Below, one piece after another: positions 20,701-31,172 of a stretch of DNA of 64,000 nt. Below the pieces are notes generated by a model. The model saw only the letters and a program-made list of their open reading frames with translations, had not been told where the DNA came from and did not search any database. The translations under genes and the position numbers were made by a program. The DNA comes from Tremella fuciformis. Lineage: Eukaryota > Basidiomycota > Tremellomycetes > Tremellales > Tremellaceae. Each line of letters begins with the position of its first letter. The stretch's first letter is position 1. The stretch spans positions 8,184,001 through 8,248,000 of the forward strand of contig CP136490.1 of assembly GCA_032768795.1 (NCBI GenBank). The letters are read 5' to 3'.

Positions 20701-22149
20701 GGTCGGAAGGCCATAGCATCTCGATGGGTTTTTGCTCGAAAGTACGATGCGGACGGCAAGGTCATCAAGCACAAGGCGCGCATCGTGGCAAAAGGCTTCT
20801 CTCAACAGCCTGGGGTTGACTACGAGTTGACCTATGCACCTGTAGGACGGATGGCAAGTCTACGGCTTCTCCTTACTTTGGCGGCAACACTGGGTCTCAA
20901 GTTACGCCAAGCGGACGTCGAGGGAGCATATCTCAATGCAGACCTAGACGAGGAGATTTACATGGAGCACCCCGACGCAGTGGTCAAGAAGCGACAGGGG
21001 ACAGTGCTCCGCCTTCTCAAGTCACTGTACGGGCTCAAGCAATCTGCAAGAGTCTGGTGGCTGGAACTCGGCAAAGCTCTGCACGGGCTAGGGTTCAAGA
21101 GGCTTGAGGGAGACTGGGGCATGTACTACAGGCCTGGCGGAAAGCATGGTGGACCAATGCTTATCCTTGCCTATGTGGACGACATGGTGATGGCGGGAAG
21201 AAGTGACAAGGAGATTGATGTGGTCATGGCGGCATTGAAGAAGCAATGGGTGATGACGGAGATTGGCGAGATGAGCCAGATCTTAGGACTCAAGATTGTT
21301 CGAGACCAAGCAAAACGAGTCATTCACCTTTCTCAGCCGGCATACATCGACAAGGTTGCTCTACGGTTTCCCGGACATTCTCATCACAAGTCACTGGTAG
21401 TCCCACTGCCTACGCATAGGGACGGTCAACCAGCAGTCACCGCACACGACAAGGCAGCCCCTCTCTCGCCCTTTCAAGCAGTGGTCGGATGCTTAATGTG
21501 GATTGCAGCATCCACCCGACCAGATATCAGTTTTGCGACCAACTACTTGGCACGGTACAGCTCAGCACCACTGGAGTCACACTGGCGACTAGCAATGCGC
21601 GTAGTTGCCTATTTAGCCAAGACACGCACTCACGGGCTGGTCCTCGGAGGAGCAAGCATGAGTGGCGTTGAGGGATGGGTGGACTCCGACTTTGCTGGAT
21701 GTGTGGTCACACGGAGATCCACAACGGGCTATATGTTCAAGGTGTGCGGATCAGCAATCAGCTGGATATCAAAGAGACAAGCGACGGTTTCAACATCAAC
21801 GCTGGAGGCGGAATATGTTGCGATGGCGGAGGCAGCCAAGGAGGCAAAGTGGTTGAGCGGGTTGATGGAAGAGATAGGCTGGAAAAGGAGGCCGACAACT
21901 CTCTACTGTGACAACCAAGGCGCTCTCACTCTTGCGGAAAATCCTGGGATTCACGCACGCACAAAGCATATTGAAGTCCGACATCACTTCATACGAGAAC
22001 AGGTGGAACGAGGAGAGATCAGATTGATCTATGTCCAGAGCGCAAACCAGCATGCCGACATCCTCACCAAAGCCTTACCGGGTCCGCGGCTCCTGAAGAA
22101 CAGAGAGGATCTGCGGATAGAGGGAATTTGGACGGAGCAGGATGGGTAA
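17746..22149 (+). CDS. Copia gag-pol polyprotein, intact
   Basis: A single frame of 1467 codons. In order: a gag region with the zinc knuckle CWTCNKEGHLKRDC (about residue 283); aspartic protease with FLVDSGCTHH (about 349); the integrase HHCC zinc site (HKRLGH ... CDACQARK, about 490-530) and its D,D,E catalytic triad (IDIAGP, RTDGGEEF, ELNGVAERFN); reverse transcriptase with WVFARKYDADG, the KSLYGLKQSARVWW block and catalytic YVDD (about 1143); RNase H with DSDFAG, STLEAEYVAM, DNQGAL and HADILTKALP. Integrase before RT defines Ty1/copia. Protease, integrase, RT and RNase H catalytic residues are all present and there are no stops or frameshifts. Gag and pol are fused in one frame, with no visible frameshift site. 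Confidence 0.97.
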   Translation: MNDNFTSTTTAAQAIPFLSTPRGYFKWRFAVRLDLTTAGCIGIIEGTDVEPYRTGGAGGVPVRTARAGSVAPEGDTSLTGGVLGTAELKRWEEWRKREYYAQGVILRRLDPGIQMEISEMKSAKEMWDWLERDMKREDPAYKASTDDALRAIRLPTNATVKDHADHLNKFNSLFFESQQAGNKYEDSTRALIFLNTLVNNPRWDIPIQLLESSPLYEQSWSEVRQFYQTQVSRWEAKGLPWKEAQPAAQLNAAEKGERISLEKGAKKGGWKAKSAGKGAKLVCWTCNKEGHLKRDCPEKTGVRGSSKATKGRGEKQQDGEEDRLVNFFAGATFSEQALASTSSTPEFLVDSGCTHHVSPYKHLFTDLRPLKESVVFHVPGGHQFTATMTGDIVITTSSGHKIKLLDVYYHPQTTKNMLSAYTLIDKGWSVKLKEEIVEVGPIKVKGTRRGNLLWVKLGAVRHTELEDPVKLDVREINALTVRESPLEEEHKRLGHIGREKLLKLAGDGHLRYSKEELEKDKFRLDDCDACQARKTTRPPKNGESPRGQSDCEVIHIDIAGPMDPSKTGFRYYLGIIDDHSKINNVVPLVNKQNVFFHVINFVNRIERQTGHKVKFIRTDGGEEFKSDKALVFYHQTGIIHQISPRYTPELNGVAERFNRTVKEMIGAMLSSANLGHEYWDYASKYTSVMLMKTAWGGDGVNAWTKFTGRSPNLAHTLMFGELVFAQIPAEIRKKARLDTDKGELARVMGLEIQRSGWLVRMEGDGQLHISRDVKSASGHPLTPDNTIVPIDTPQQPPAVTAETVPPVPVAIAPISMAQVRPVQAAADIPSQEEAAREPERREEVSVQEKEGEQQQVERVLEQALPVNAAQEITTPDTLLDTLPVPTPPEAVPPPMPVRRSNRVAERATSVHEANLMQAWHGEDARGAYLASETRLEEDTSSGESEPQTAREALMGKDWDSWKAAMLRELDNIESKGTWVEVMLPPGRKAIASRWVFARKYDADGKVIKHKARIVAKGFSQQPGVDYELTYAPVGRMASLRLLLTLAATLGLKLRQADVEGAYLNADLDEEIYMEHPDAVVKKRQGTVLRLLKSLYGLKQSARVWWLELGKALHGLGFKRLEGDWGMYYRPGGKHGGPMLILAYVDDMVMAGRSDKEIDVVMAALKKQWVMTEIGEMSQILGLKIVRDQAKRVIHLSQPAYIDKVALRFPGHSHHKSLVVPLPTHRDGQPAVTAHDKAAPLSPFQAVVGCLMWIAASTRPDISFATNYLARYSSAPLESHWRLAMRVVAYLAKTRTHGLVLGGASMSGVEGWVDSDFAGCVVTRRSTTGYMFKVCGSAISWISKRQATVSTSTLEAEYVAMAEAAKEAKWLSGLMEEIGWKRRPTTLYCDNQGALTLAENPGIHARTKHIEVRHHFIREQVERGEIRLIYVQSANQHADILTKALPGPRLLKNREDLRIEGIWTEQDG

Positions 22150-22206
22150 AGGACTGGGGATAGTGAGCACGGCAGTTTGGGTAGCACTAGGAGACTCAAG
22201 AGCGGC

Positions 22207-22217
22207 GGCAGAGGGAG
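22207..22217 (+). other. Polypurine tract of the copia element
   Basis: GGCAGAGGGAG abuts the 3' LTR, the expected place for plus-strand priming. Confidence 0.75.
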
Positions 22218-22334
22218 TGTTAGCGGTGCCGCCACCTCGAGTCATAGGGTAATTACCGAGAAACTCCGTCAGCTAGTAGGACCCATTACCATCTCGTAGG
22301 ATATGTCGGATGCGACTCATATCTCACGTCAACA
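22218..22334 (+). repeat. 3' LTR of the copia element
   Basis: 117 bp, identical to the 5' LTR by direct comparison; followed by the target duplication ACGCG. Confidence 0.95.
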
Positions 22335-22339
22335 ACGCG

Positions 22340-25300
22340 GCATGGTATGTCCTGACTCATCTCATGCTGGGCGTCGTAATACTTTCAGCCTGACCCTTCT
22401 CATTGCTCAGCTTTCTTCAGGCCGGTGCCTCTTTCAGTAGTATTCTGACCCCGGAGAGTGACGGCAGTGCCACGAACGAGCGAGCGGGCTGCGAGTGTTG
22501 TCAGACATGATGAGTTGATATATTGTCTTGTCTGTTGCTCTACAAACATTTTCGGGGGCTCGAGAACAGCGGCTGAGCACGGCAAGTCGCAGAGACGCGG
22601 CGAAGGACGACGATCGGCCCCACAGCATCGATTGCGACCCTTGGCGCTCATCGTGGGACCCAAGGTGGCCGTCCCACTGTGCGCGGTGCACCGAAAGCGA
22701 CCGCGACAGCTTGTCATGATGCCATGTAGACATGCAGACCGGCAGACAATCCGCCAGTCTGGCAGAAAGAGCAGCTGCATTAGGGGCAAGGACCTTACCG
22801 ATACTTGCGCGCCGGTGTACCATCGCTCGACCCCTCATCTCATTTTCGGGCCATGCCGGCCCTGTTTCAGCGACCCAATTACACAGCCATGTCGATGCCG
22901 AGCACTCGGCATCTCGTCAGATCTGAGCACCGACCCATTCATTGTCAATTTGGCGATGGCCGCTCGCCGACCGGCGCGAAGAGCGATCACAATGAACCAG
23001 TCGCCGTGTCTGGAATTGCAGGAGAGAAGGCAATCCCGAGGTCGAGGTGGTCCGAGTGCCATTATCATCGCCCGCTACTCTAGTCAGGTGGGCTTGGCCT
23101 CAAATGTTGATCAGGCAAATATGTCCGAATGACCCCAGGCCCGAACGGAGAAAGAGAGGCCGATCAGTGGCTGGGGCCAGGGCTGATGGCACGGACCATC
23201 CTCCACTTGCACCGACACCCGATATACCGCACACAACCACCCATGCAAGGCTCACCGCATGGGTTGTCGTCATGGGGCGAAGTTGATAAATTGCTCTTGG
23301 TGGAGCAGGGCGGCAGCGAGACAGACAAGCAGACGGGCGCCCCCTCGTCCCCTCTCTCTTACCCTCGTTCGGCGGACCTGGGACCTTGGGAGAGACGACA
23401 CGCAAAGGGATCTGCGGATCAAGCTAGTTGTTCTCGCCCATTGCCTCTTTGAGATTGACGAGACGGGCGATCAGCGGCTCCAGCTCCCACGGCGGACGGA
23501 CGGAGATAACCCCTGGCGAGCGACACCCCTGATGTCTGCCGCGCGCCACTTTGCGCGCGCGCGAGTCAGAAATAAAGTGAGACATCGAGGTCAGGACGCT
23601 GCACACTGCATACATGTTGGCTCGGGGCGTTGGATCATCCAACGCAATCCGGATCACTGACGACGTCTGACGACCACTGACTGAGCTCGGCGGTAGCAAC
23701 GGCAAGGAGGTAGTGGGGGAGCAATGACGACCAAGGCACTTCACCTGGACTGAACATGGTCATCCGTCCATCGTCATCATGCTCCCTTCCCTCGCGGCAC
23801 AGAGGACCAGAGGGCGCTGCTCGTCGTCCCGTCCTCCTTTCCGCCCCCATTCCCTGCCTCCACCCTCACACGGATCTGATCTCGCACCTCGCACCTCGCG
23901 TCACCTGATTGATTGGTCGAGGCGCTGCGGGCGCTAACGGCGGACGCGGCGGGAGACTATTATGCCATCCCATCCCGACGGTCAATGTCAAAGGAGGGTG
24001 ACGAGGACCGGGTGCAAGGGCAGCGTCCAACGCCCTGCAGGTGGCACGGGGGACCCGAAATGGCGTCTGTGTCTGGTCTGATCTGGTACTGACACTCGGG
24101 CCATCCCAATCCATTCCAGCATAGCCGATGCCCTGCCCCACGCATGGCATGGTCATGGCATCGCCGCGACCGACGCCACCCACACCGCACCTTTCCCCCG
24201 AGATCTCTCTTGTTGCTCGTAACTTCTGTGTCTGTGATTGATTGATTCGCGCGCCCCTTAGTTCCTCCCCTCATCGGGTCAGGTGGTGGAGGGACAGCCG
24301 AGTCTCACGTTCATTCATACTCATCCCCGATATTCCACCAGCGGCGTCCCATCCGCTCAGCCCGGGAGGCAGGCATCGATCAGCGCTGCATTGATAGTCG
24401 AGAGCTTCGCTCTTGCTTTTGCCACCACAGCTCTTGTTTCGTCTTCTTCAACGCTTCACCGTTGACGTCTTGCTACCCGATCTAGCGTCGACTTTATCAG
24501 CAGCCGGGCTACGCGTAGGCTTCCATCAGCGACACGTCGTCACGAGGTCCGGCATCGACCACGGGGCAAGGCATGGCGAGCTAGAGGCTTTGGCATCATT
24601 GATCAGTGGGGACGGCGCGACAGATAAGAGGGGATCAAGTCCCTAGTGAGTAATGCCCCTTCCACTGACCTGCCCCAACTCGTGTTCGTCGGAGTCCACC
24701 CGCCTTCTCGCCGTGCGTCAGCATTGCTGCCCACCGCATTTCGCCCCGCCAAGCTTCATAGTTCGTCTCGGTCATTCGCCGTCAAGATGCAAAGGGCTCT
24801 CAGAGACCGAGGATATTGCTGTCCTTTCAAGGCGTGATGTCCTCGTGTGATCAGCACCCGGCTTGTCATCATCCTCATTCACGTCGACCCCATCTCCCCC
24901 ACCCGGCCCACGTCTCTCTGATGGCCATGTCCTTTTTGCCCTCTTGACACGCTTGACTCCAAAGGGGCTAGGCAAGATTGCTGATCTCGAGGTCTGAAAC
25001 CCGTGCGACCCCACTCTGGTCTCCCACCCGCCTTCTCTGCGAATCAGCCCGTCCTTCTTCTGTCGCTGTCCAATCTCCGCTCTGCGCGCGAAGACCTCTC
25101 ATCTCAAATCTTGCTCGCCCAGTGGCGTTTCATCGTCCAGCGATTTGTCTTGGCATCGCCCTCTTTTGAGACCTGTTTCCAGCAAACGCCCCCGCCTCGG
25201 CGCTCCCTTGACACCCTGCACCGTTGTTCGCTGCATTTTGCGGTCGACACTCGAGGGCCCTCCCAGTCGGCTGGCCGGCACGGCTGCCGAGAGACAGTTT

Positions 25301-28071
25301 GCGGCGCATCCCTTGTCACTGATCTACCGCAATTCACTCCATCCTGTCCACTTCATCCCGCACATCCATTCATATCCGGCTCCTTGCTCCACGACGGTCC
25401 CCTCGAGTCAAGCTCCTCGAAACCGATCCCTCTCTATCGCTAAGCGAGCTTGCCTAATTGGAAGGCCCGCCCGTCTCGCTGGCACAGCAGACCTCCTGGC
25501 CTGCAAGGAGGGCCTGCCTGCCTCGGACGTCCTTCCGTCTCGATTGGACCGTTTCCAGCGCTCGCCCTCCTTTCGAGACTCCGCCTTCTTCATTGTCTGC
25601 CTCGCTCCCCGCTCGCTGCTCGCTCTCTCCACTCCACGCCTGCCCGCCGGCTGGGCGACTCGAAAAGAGCTTCTTGTGGTGCGTTGCTTGCTATCTCCCT
25701 CACACCCACACACTCCCAAACGTAAATCCGACGCTCGCGAGCTCCGCACGCTGGCTCGCTTGTTCGTCGGCCCGATCGATGCCTGCCTCTGCGCGGGCAG
25801 TGGCGTGTACAACAGAGCCGCAAAACGGACGAGAGCTTACAGGTAGACCGCGTCAGGGTACACTCCACAGACAGACGGTGAGCGACAGGGACAAAATTAC
25901 ATCCGGATATATTGCCTATCTGTCCAGGTGAGCAACTCTTTATTGCGCGACCCCGTCATTCGGCGAGCACAGCGTCCACTTGACGACATACGGCTGACTC
26001 ATGCCAGTTGCATTTTCCGCAGCGCCGCTGACTCTCGTCGCGCAAACCAACTCACTTTAATCTCCCCCGCCGCCGTTCGACGACGAGTCGTAAGTCGATC
26101 AAGCGCTTGCGGCATCATCAATCACACATTCCTCCGAGCCGCCTCGAATCCACTAAACCGACCGACTGGTAAACCTGTGAACCCTCGGCTAGCAGCCCGG
26201 ATCGTCGAGAGGCGAGGCTCACAAGGTTAGTCGCTTGGTAGCTCACCACCGCCACCACGGGGGCTGCTACCCTTATCCGGGTCCCAACCGGCCCGCAAAA
26301 ACCCCTTCGCAATGGTGCGCTGCATAGCGTCGCAGTGCTGATCGGCAGGCTTCGAAAGCTCAGCATCCGAGCGCTTGCCGAGCACCTTCGGGCACTTGTC
26401 GCTCCAGGGTACGGAAGTCCGCACCGGTCTCATCGCAGGATCATCGCCCTCACCCTCTCTGCCACTCAGGGGCGACGCGCGTCCATTCGGTGAAAAGCCC
26501 ACATTTCGCACAGCGTGAGTCGTTCAGCTCATCCGTTTACCCACCCATGCCCCTCCGAAGCTCTTTGTCTTGTTCTGCCCGTCCCCGTCCCTCCGACAAG
26601 GTTTCAATTCCCTTCATCCTCTCGAGATCTCGATCGTCGCGGACGCTCCCACCTGTGTGCCTGGGCGGAGCGCCGCCGGCTGCTCAGAGTCTGTGGAGCG
26701 CTCTACGTCCATGTACACAGCATCTCCCCGCACCTGCAAGCCGCATGGTCATGTGGACCGGCGGAGGAGCTGCAGCAGCACCGTCACCGTGTGCGCCGGC
26801 CGCGCAGACGGAGTAGGCAAGAGCTTGCTGCGACAATTTCATTTCATATGAGCGGATATCATCTGCGCCTGATTCTCCCTCGTCCTCCGACGACCCCCGC
26901 GTCATGTTCAGCCGGCAAGCCCGCCAGCTGCTTCGGCACAACCTCTCTCCAGGATCGCTTTGGGCAGCGGCGAGCTCACCGCTCTCGGTCTCTCTCGTCA
27001 TGACGAGAAGAGGCTGAGAGGGAGGTGGTGGGAGAGGCTTGGTGGCGTGCTCTGTCTGCGCTTTCGCATTCCAGTGATCGTCCTCCACCCCTCCGGTCCA
27101 ACCGGTGCGCATAGGACACTCGCCAGCCCCAGCCACAGGCACTGGGAAAACCTCTGCCTGGCGACGAAGGCGCGGATGCAGAGTTTCCCCGATCCCTCGC
27201 GAGTCGCCCCCATGGCCTTACGTTTCCAGCTGGGGTCCTCCGCTCTTCTCGGCCATTTTATGCTTGACTAAAATTCTCCTTCTCTCCTCCTCACGCTTGC
27301 CAAAGTCCCTAACTCTTGCTCGGCGCCGATCTGCGCTCGCCTGCATTCCTACATCATCTCCCAACTCTCCAACTCTCTGTCTCGGTCGGTCGGTCGGGAG
27401 GTCGGCGCAGATCCGTCACTCGCGCGCGGCGCAGACCGCTTGGTCTCCCCTCTCCTCTCATATCTCGCTACAGGTCGGTCCAACAGCCTATGACACGCGC
27501 TTGGCATACCTAAGTCCGGCAAACCCCTTTCCAGCAATCCCCCTCTCTTGTATCCGGTCCCTCTAGTCTTTAATTGGCTTTTTACTTTTTTCCTCGTCTC
27601 TTGTCCATTCTTCATCTCCACACACTTGCGAACATCGGCCAGCGACCGCGGACGACGAGCACGCAGTAATGTCGGCGCAATGAACTGATCGCGATAGACC
27701 TCGAGACATAAAAACCATAAACAGCGGCGGCGGGGCCAGCGGGGCGGAGTCTCAACCCCCTTCACGTGAGTAATGTGGCACCATCTCTGAGACCCTCTGT
27801 TCCGCGCCCAATGGCTGGAAACTCGCTACCTGTTTCGGGAAGGTCAACGTTGGCTGATCATCTCGGCAGGTCGTCAGCTGCGACTCTTTTCATCAAGGTC
27901 GCTTGATCTTCACCCATTCGACCATTACATTTCATTTCCCCCTGGCGGTAGGCAACGAGCAGAGCGAGCGCCAAGGGGATAGCTACGGCCTCCCACCGGC
28001 GTTTGAGGCTCAAGCCGACTCGACCGGGCACTTGAATCGAGTCGATTGACAGCCCAACGTCCGTTGGGGAC
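22340..28071. other. 5.7-kb region without a supported gene, upstream of the homeobox gene
   Basis: Long C/T-rich stretches alternate with mixed sequence, and many overlapping ORFs of 60-230 codons occur on both strands with biased Pro/Arg/Ser composition. None shows a domain, conserved motif or consistent splicing. The length and pyrimidine richness suit the long promoter and leader often seen ahead of fungal regulatory genes. Non-coding RNA could be present but cannot be read from sequence. Confidence 0.4.
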
Positions 28072-30577
28072 ATGGGCGATCCTCCTGCACCGGGCTCGCA
28101 CTCGCGACATGACTACCACTCTGGGTCCTCGCGACATGCTGCGCAGGCGCACAGGTCGCCCATGCCCCCCAATCCGTTTGGCGCGCCAGTGCATGCTTTA
28201 CCACCGGTTGGAGCGAGAGACGTGCCCGCGTCCAGGGGCGAAGGTCGATCTTTGCCTTCCGCGCCAATAAGGTTTCGAACATCTTGGGAAGAGCAACAAC
28301 TTCCGTCGGCGTTTCACTCGCGGCAACAAAATTTGCCTGGTCCGATCCCACCCCCGCGACATCAACAGTCTATTCATGATGATCCACGTCACCGCGCCCA
28401 TTTTCACCAAGCGCCGCCGGTTCACGACCACTACGCCCCACGCTATGCACCGTCGCCCCAGCCGCCCGAAACCGGCTTTCGCCAGCCACCCATGCCTACC
28501 ACCCTCTACCGTCCCTCCTCCAGTGACCGAGGATGGCGCCCGCCTTCTCCCCCCGTGTCTAGAGGTATCGTCCCAGCTCCCCGGCCGTCCTCCAGCAAAC
28601 GCACGGCAGATGACATTGCCTCGTCCAACTCGTCCGGCGGGACCGTCATCCCGCCGCAGGCGGCCGACATGTCCCGCACTGGCTCTTCCGGCTCGCATCA
28701 CTCTGCGCACAGCTACATGTCGAGTTCTGGACTACTTTCTCGCTCAGAAGAGTCGGACTTCCAGTTCGCCCCGCCCACAGCGAGTACTTTCCGCGCGCGC
28801 TCCGGTAGCACCTCGTCGGACAGGGCTATCGGCTTCGGCGAATTTGGTCAGCAGACACCCTCGCCGGCGCTGGTGTCCTCCAACACGGCCAAGAAGCGCA
28901 CGCGGGCAATGATGAATAGGGTGCAGCAGTCAGAGCTGAGGGCAATGTGGAAAAATGTACGTGGCGTCACCGTCTTCCCCATCGTCGGAAGATACCCTGA
29001 GGAGTACGACAGCTGCAACCCTGCGCGCGCGGAGAAACGAAAAAAGAGGACATCACGGCTGATCATCAGACAAAATTTCCGACCAACCAGGATCGCGAGG
29101 ACCTCTCCAAGAAGATCGGCCTGACGTCTAGACAGGTCCAGGTGTGGTTTCAGGTGGGTAGAGACGGTGCACTGTGTGGCGGCTGGTAGCGGCGAGCTGG
29201 GCTGACTTATCAGAACCAGAGGCAAAAATTTCGCAAAGAGCTTGCCGAGCACGGCGTCCCAGATGGCGCAGATCCCGCCGATTATGCCGACTTGGACAAG
29301 TCGCCTCGCTCGAGGAGGCTCTCCCTCGATGGTGGCGAAGAGAAGGCTGGCGCATGGGTCGATTCGGCCGCAAACTCGGTTGGCCCGTCGCGAGCACCGT
29401 CACAAGCACCCAGTGCGCTTGGATTCATGCCCAGCGGCATCCCTGCTACGCATCCGCGTGCGTCCTTCTCGAGGAGCACACAGTTCAGCACTGACCAGCA
29501 GCGCCCGAACCGCGAGCCTCGAATTTACCCGCTGGAGTGCGCCCACCATTTCCAAACACTCGTGGAGCACCGTTGCCGTTGCCACCTGGTTCTCGTGAGC
29601 ATTCTAAAAAGACCTACAGTCCTGGTTACCACTACGCCCCGTACCACGGCCTGCCCGACCCCTATCGCTCCGACCAGAGGTCCGAGGAGTATATCGACCC
29701 CGCTGACCGATTTGCTCACGCCGAATTCCAGACCGGGTTCATGCGCTCGCAATACACTGCCGATGCCTTCCGCGGAGCCGACACCGAGTGGGACTCGCCG
29801 CAGCACTCCTCGAGCGGTCTCCCGGTCGCTTCACCCCCTCTACCCAGTCCCGGCCTGCCGTATTCGCCCCCGCCTACAGCCGAAGCGCCGCGCGGCGGTC
29901 CACCGTCGGCATCTCCGTGGCAGTCTGCCAACAGGCGCCACCATCCGTATCCCCCTCCGCGAGCTTCGCACGTGCCGCCCTTCCAGTCTCACCGTCCATC
30001 CCCTCGCGTCACGCGATCCGACGACCCAACGCCCTTCCACCCTGAGCATTCGAGCGCAATGCGCTCCGATCCCGGCCCAGGACACACTGGCCCAGTAGGC
30101 TCAGCAGCGATGGAGACTCGGCCCAGCCACCTCCCTCCCACGCTCGCTGCCTTGGCACTGAACGGCCCGGTCTCGCCGTCCACCGAGCCCGCCTCGTCCG
30201 CATCCAGCTCCAGGGCAGGCAGCGCCGGTGCCAAATCCCGCCTGCCGCTCCAATTGCCCAGCGTGTCCAACTTCGGCAAGCCGTTCGACCGCGACCTGCA
30301 ACTCCCTCCGCCTTTCCCGAGCCCGCCGTCCATCGGTCCAGGACCGATGGTCACGCATCGCCCTATGACTGCCATATCGATGCCGGATGGGGATATCATG
30401 TCGCGCATCACGCCTGGAACGGTCGGCAAAGGGCGAGCCGACGAGGATGCACGGGATTTGTACATGGGTCCGACGCAGAATCATCGCTCGGCGAGAGACA
30501 GAGATCAGGAGCGTGATCGGGATCGGCCAACACGAGAACCTGGAACCTTGCCGTCTATCACCGACCTCTTGCGCTAG
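28072..30577 (+). CDS. Homeobox transcription factor
   Basis: Exons 28072-28956, 29070-29153, 29214-29457 and 29499-30577 give 763 residues. Introns are 113, 60 and 41 bp (GTACGT, GTGGGT and GTGCGT donors). The first two introns split the homeodomain. Residues about 275-335 read KKRTRAMMNRVQQSELRAMW, then TKFPTNQDREDLSKKIGLTS, then RQVQVWFQNQRQKFRKE. This gives a full homeodomain whose recognition helix keeps Trp48, Phe49, Asn51 and Arg53. The rest is disordered, rich in Pro, Ser and His. A C-terminal RDRDQERDRDRP repeat precedes the end PSITDLLR. It should bind DNA in the nucleus. The variant FQNQRQK is uncommon but keeps the base-contacting residues. The target pathway is not evident; no mating-type partner gene is seen nearby. 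Confidence 0.87.
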
Positions 30578-31172
30578 CTTGCCGGCTTGAACGATGTCGC
30601 CCGAGGAACGACTGCGGCAGCTCGCTCCATCTATTCTTGCAGTGCCGAATCGCTATCATCCACCTGCAGACTTGGCGGCAGGTATCGACGGTCATTCAGC
30701 ATACCGGAATTACGATGCACACGACACCCCATGATCCTGCTCATGATGTCACGGCCTGGTCTCACGAGCTCGGCCGATATACCATCATCATCATGCAGAT
30801 CGATCGATTCCCGTGGCCCAGACGTACCCGCTCGCATACGTACATACCCTACACACACACCCTTGCTTGGCCCATGTCAATAGCATTATATAGTAGGGAT
30901 CCCTAGCATACAGTATCGGCGATGCGACTCAATGTAGCTCAGTCCTGTTCAGCCAGCCGAGCCGAGCCGTGGACACAGTCGAAGCATGATGTGCATGAAG
31001 TCAAGTGTCAATCAAAGTCTATATACAGACAATCACTACAGGAAGTTGCTGCCGAGGTCGTCCATGGTCGTGCAAGTCGTGTCACAAAACAAATTACGCT
31101 TGTCGATGGTCGTAGATTATACACATGATTGCGGGAAGACAGACAAGAGGAAGGAGAAACCCCTTCCTGCGC
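30578..31172. other. Convergent intergenic region
   Basis: Between the 3' ends of the homeobox gene and the Red1-like gene. AT content is higher than in the genes; a CATCAT-rich stretch lies near 30780-30800. No gene is visible. Confidence 0.4.

Larger units (their letters stand above)
16842..22339 (+). mobile_element. Complete Ty1/copia LTR retrotransposon
   Basis: Two identical 117-bp LTRs (16847-16963 and 22218-22334) start TG and end CA. The 5-bp target duplication ACGCG sits at 16842-16846 and 22335-22339. A primer-binding site begins directly after the 5' LTR, a purine-rich tract GGCAGAGGGAG lies directly before the 3' LTR, and one intact gag-pol frame lies between. Identical LTRs and an uninterrupted frame point to a recent insertion that may still be competent to move. 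The element sits just downstream of the cyclodeaminase gene, in the same orientation. Confidence 0.96.
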
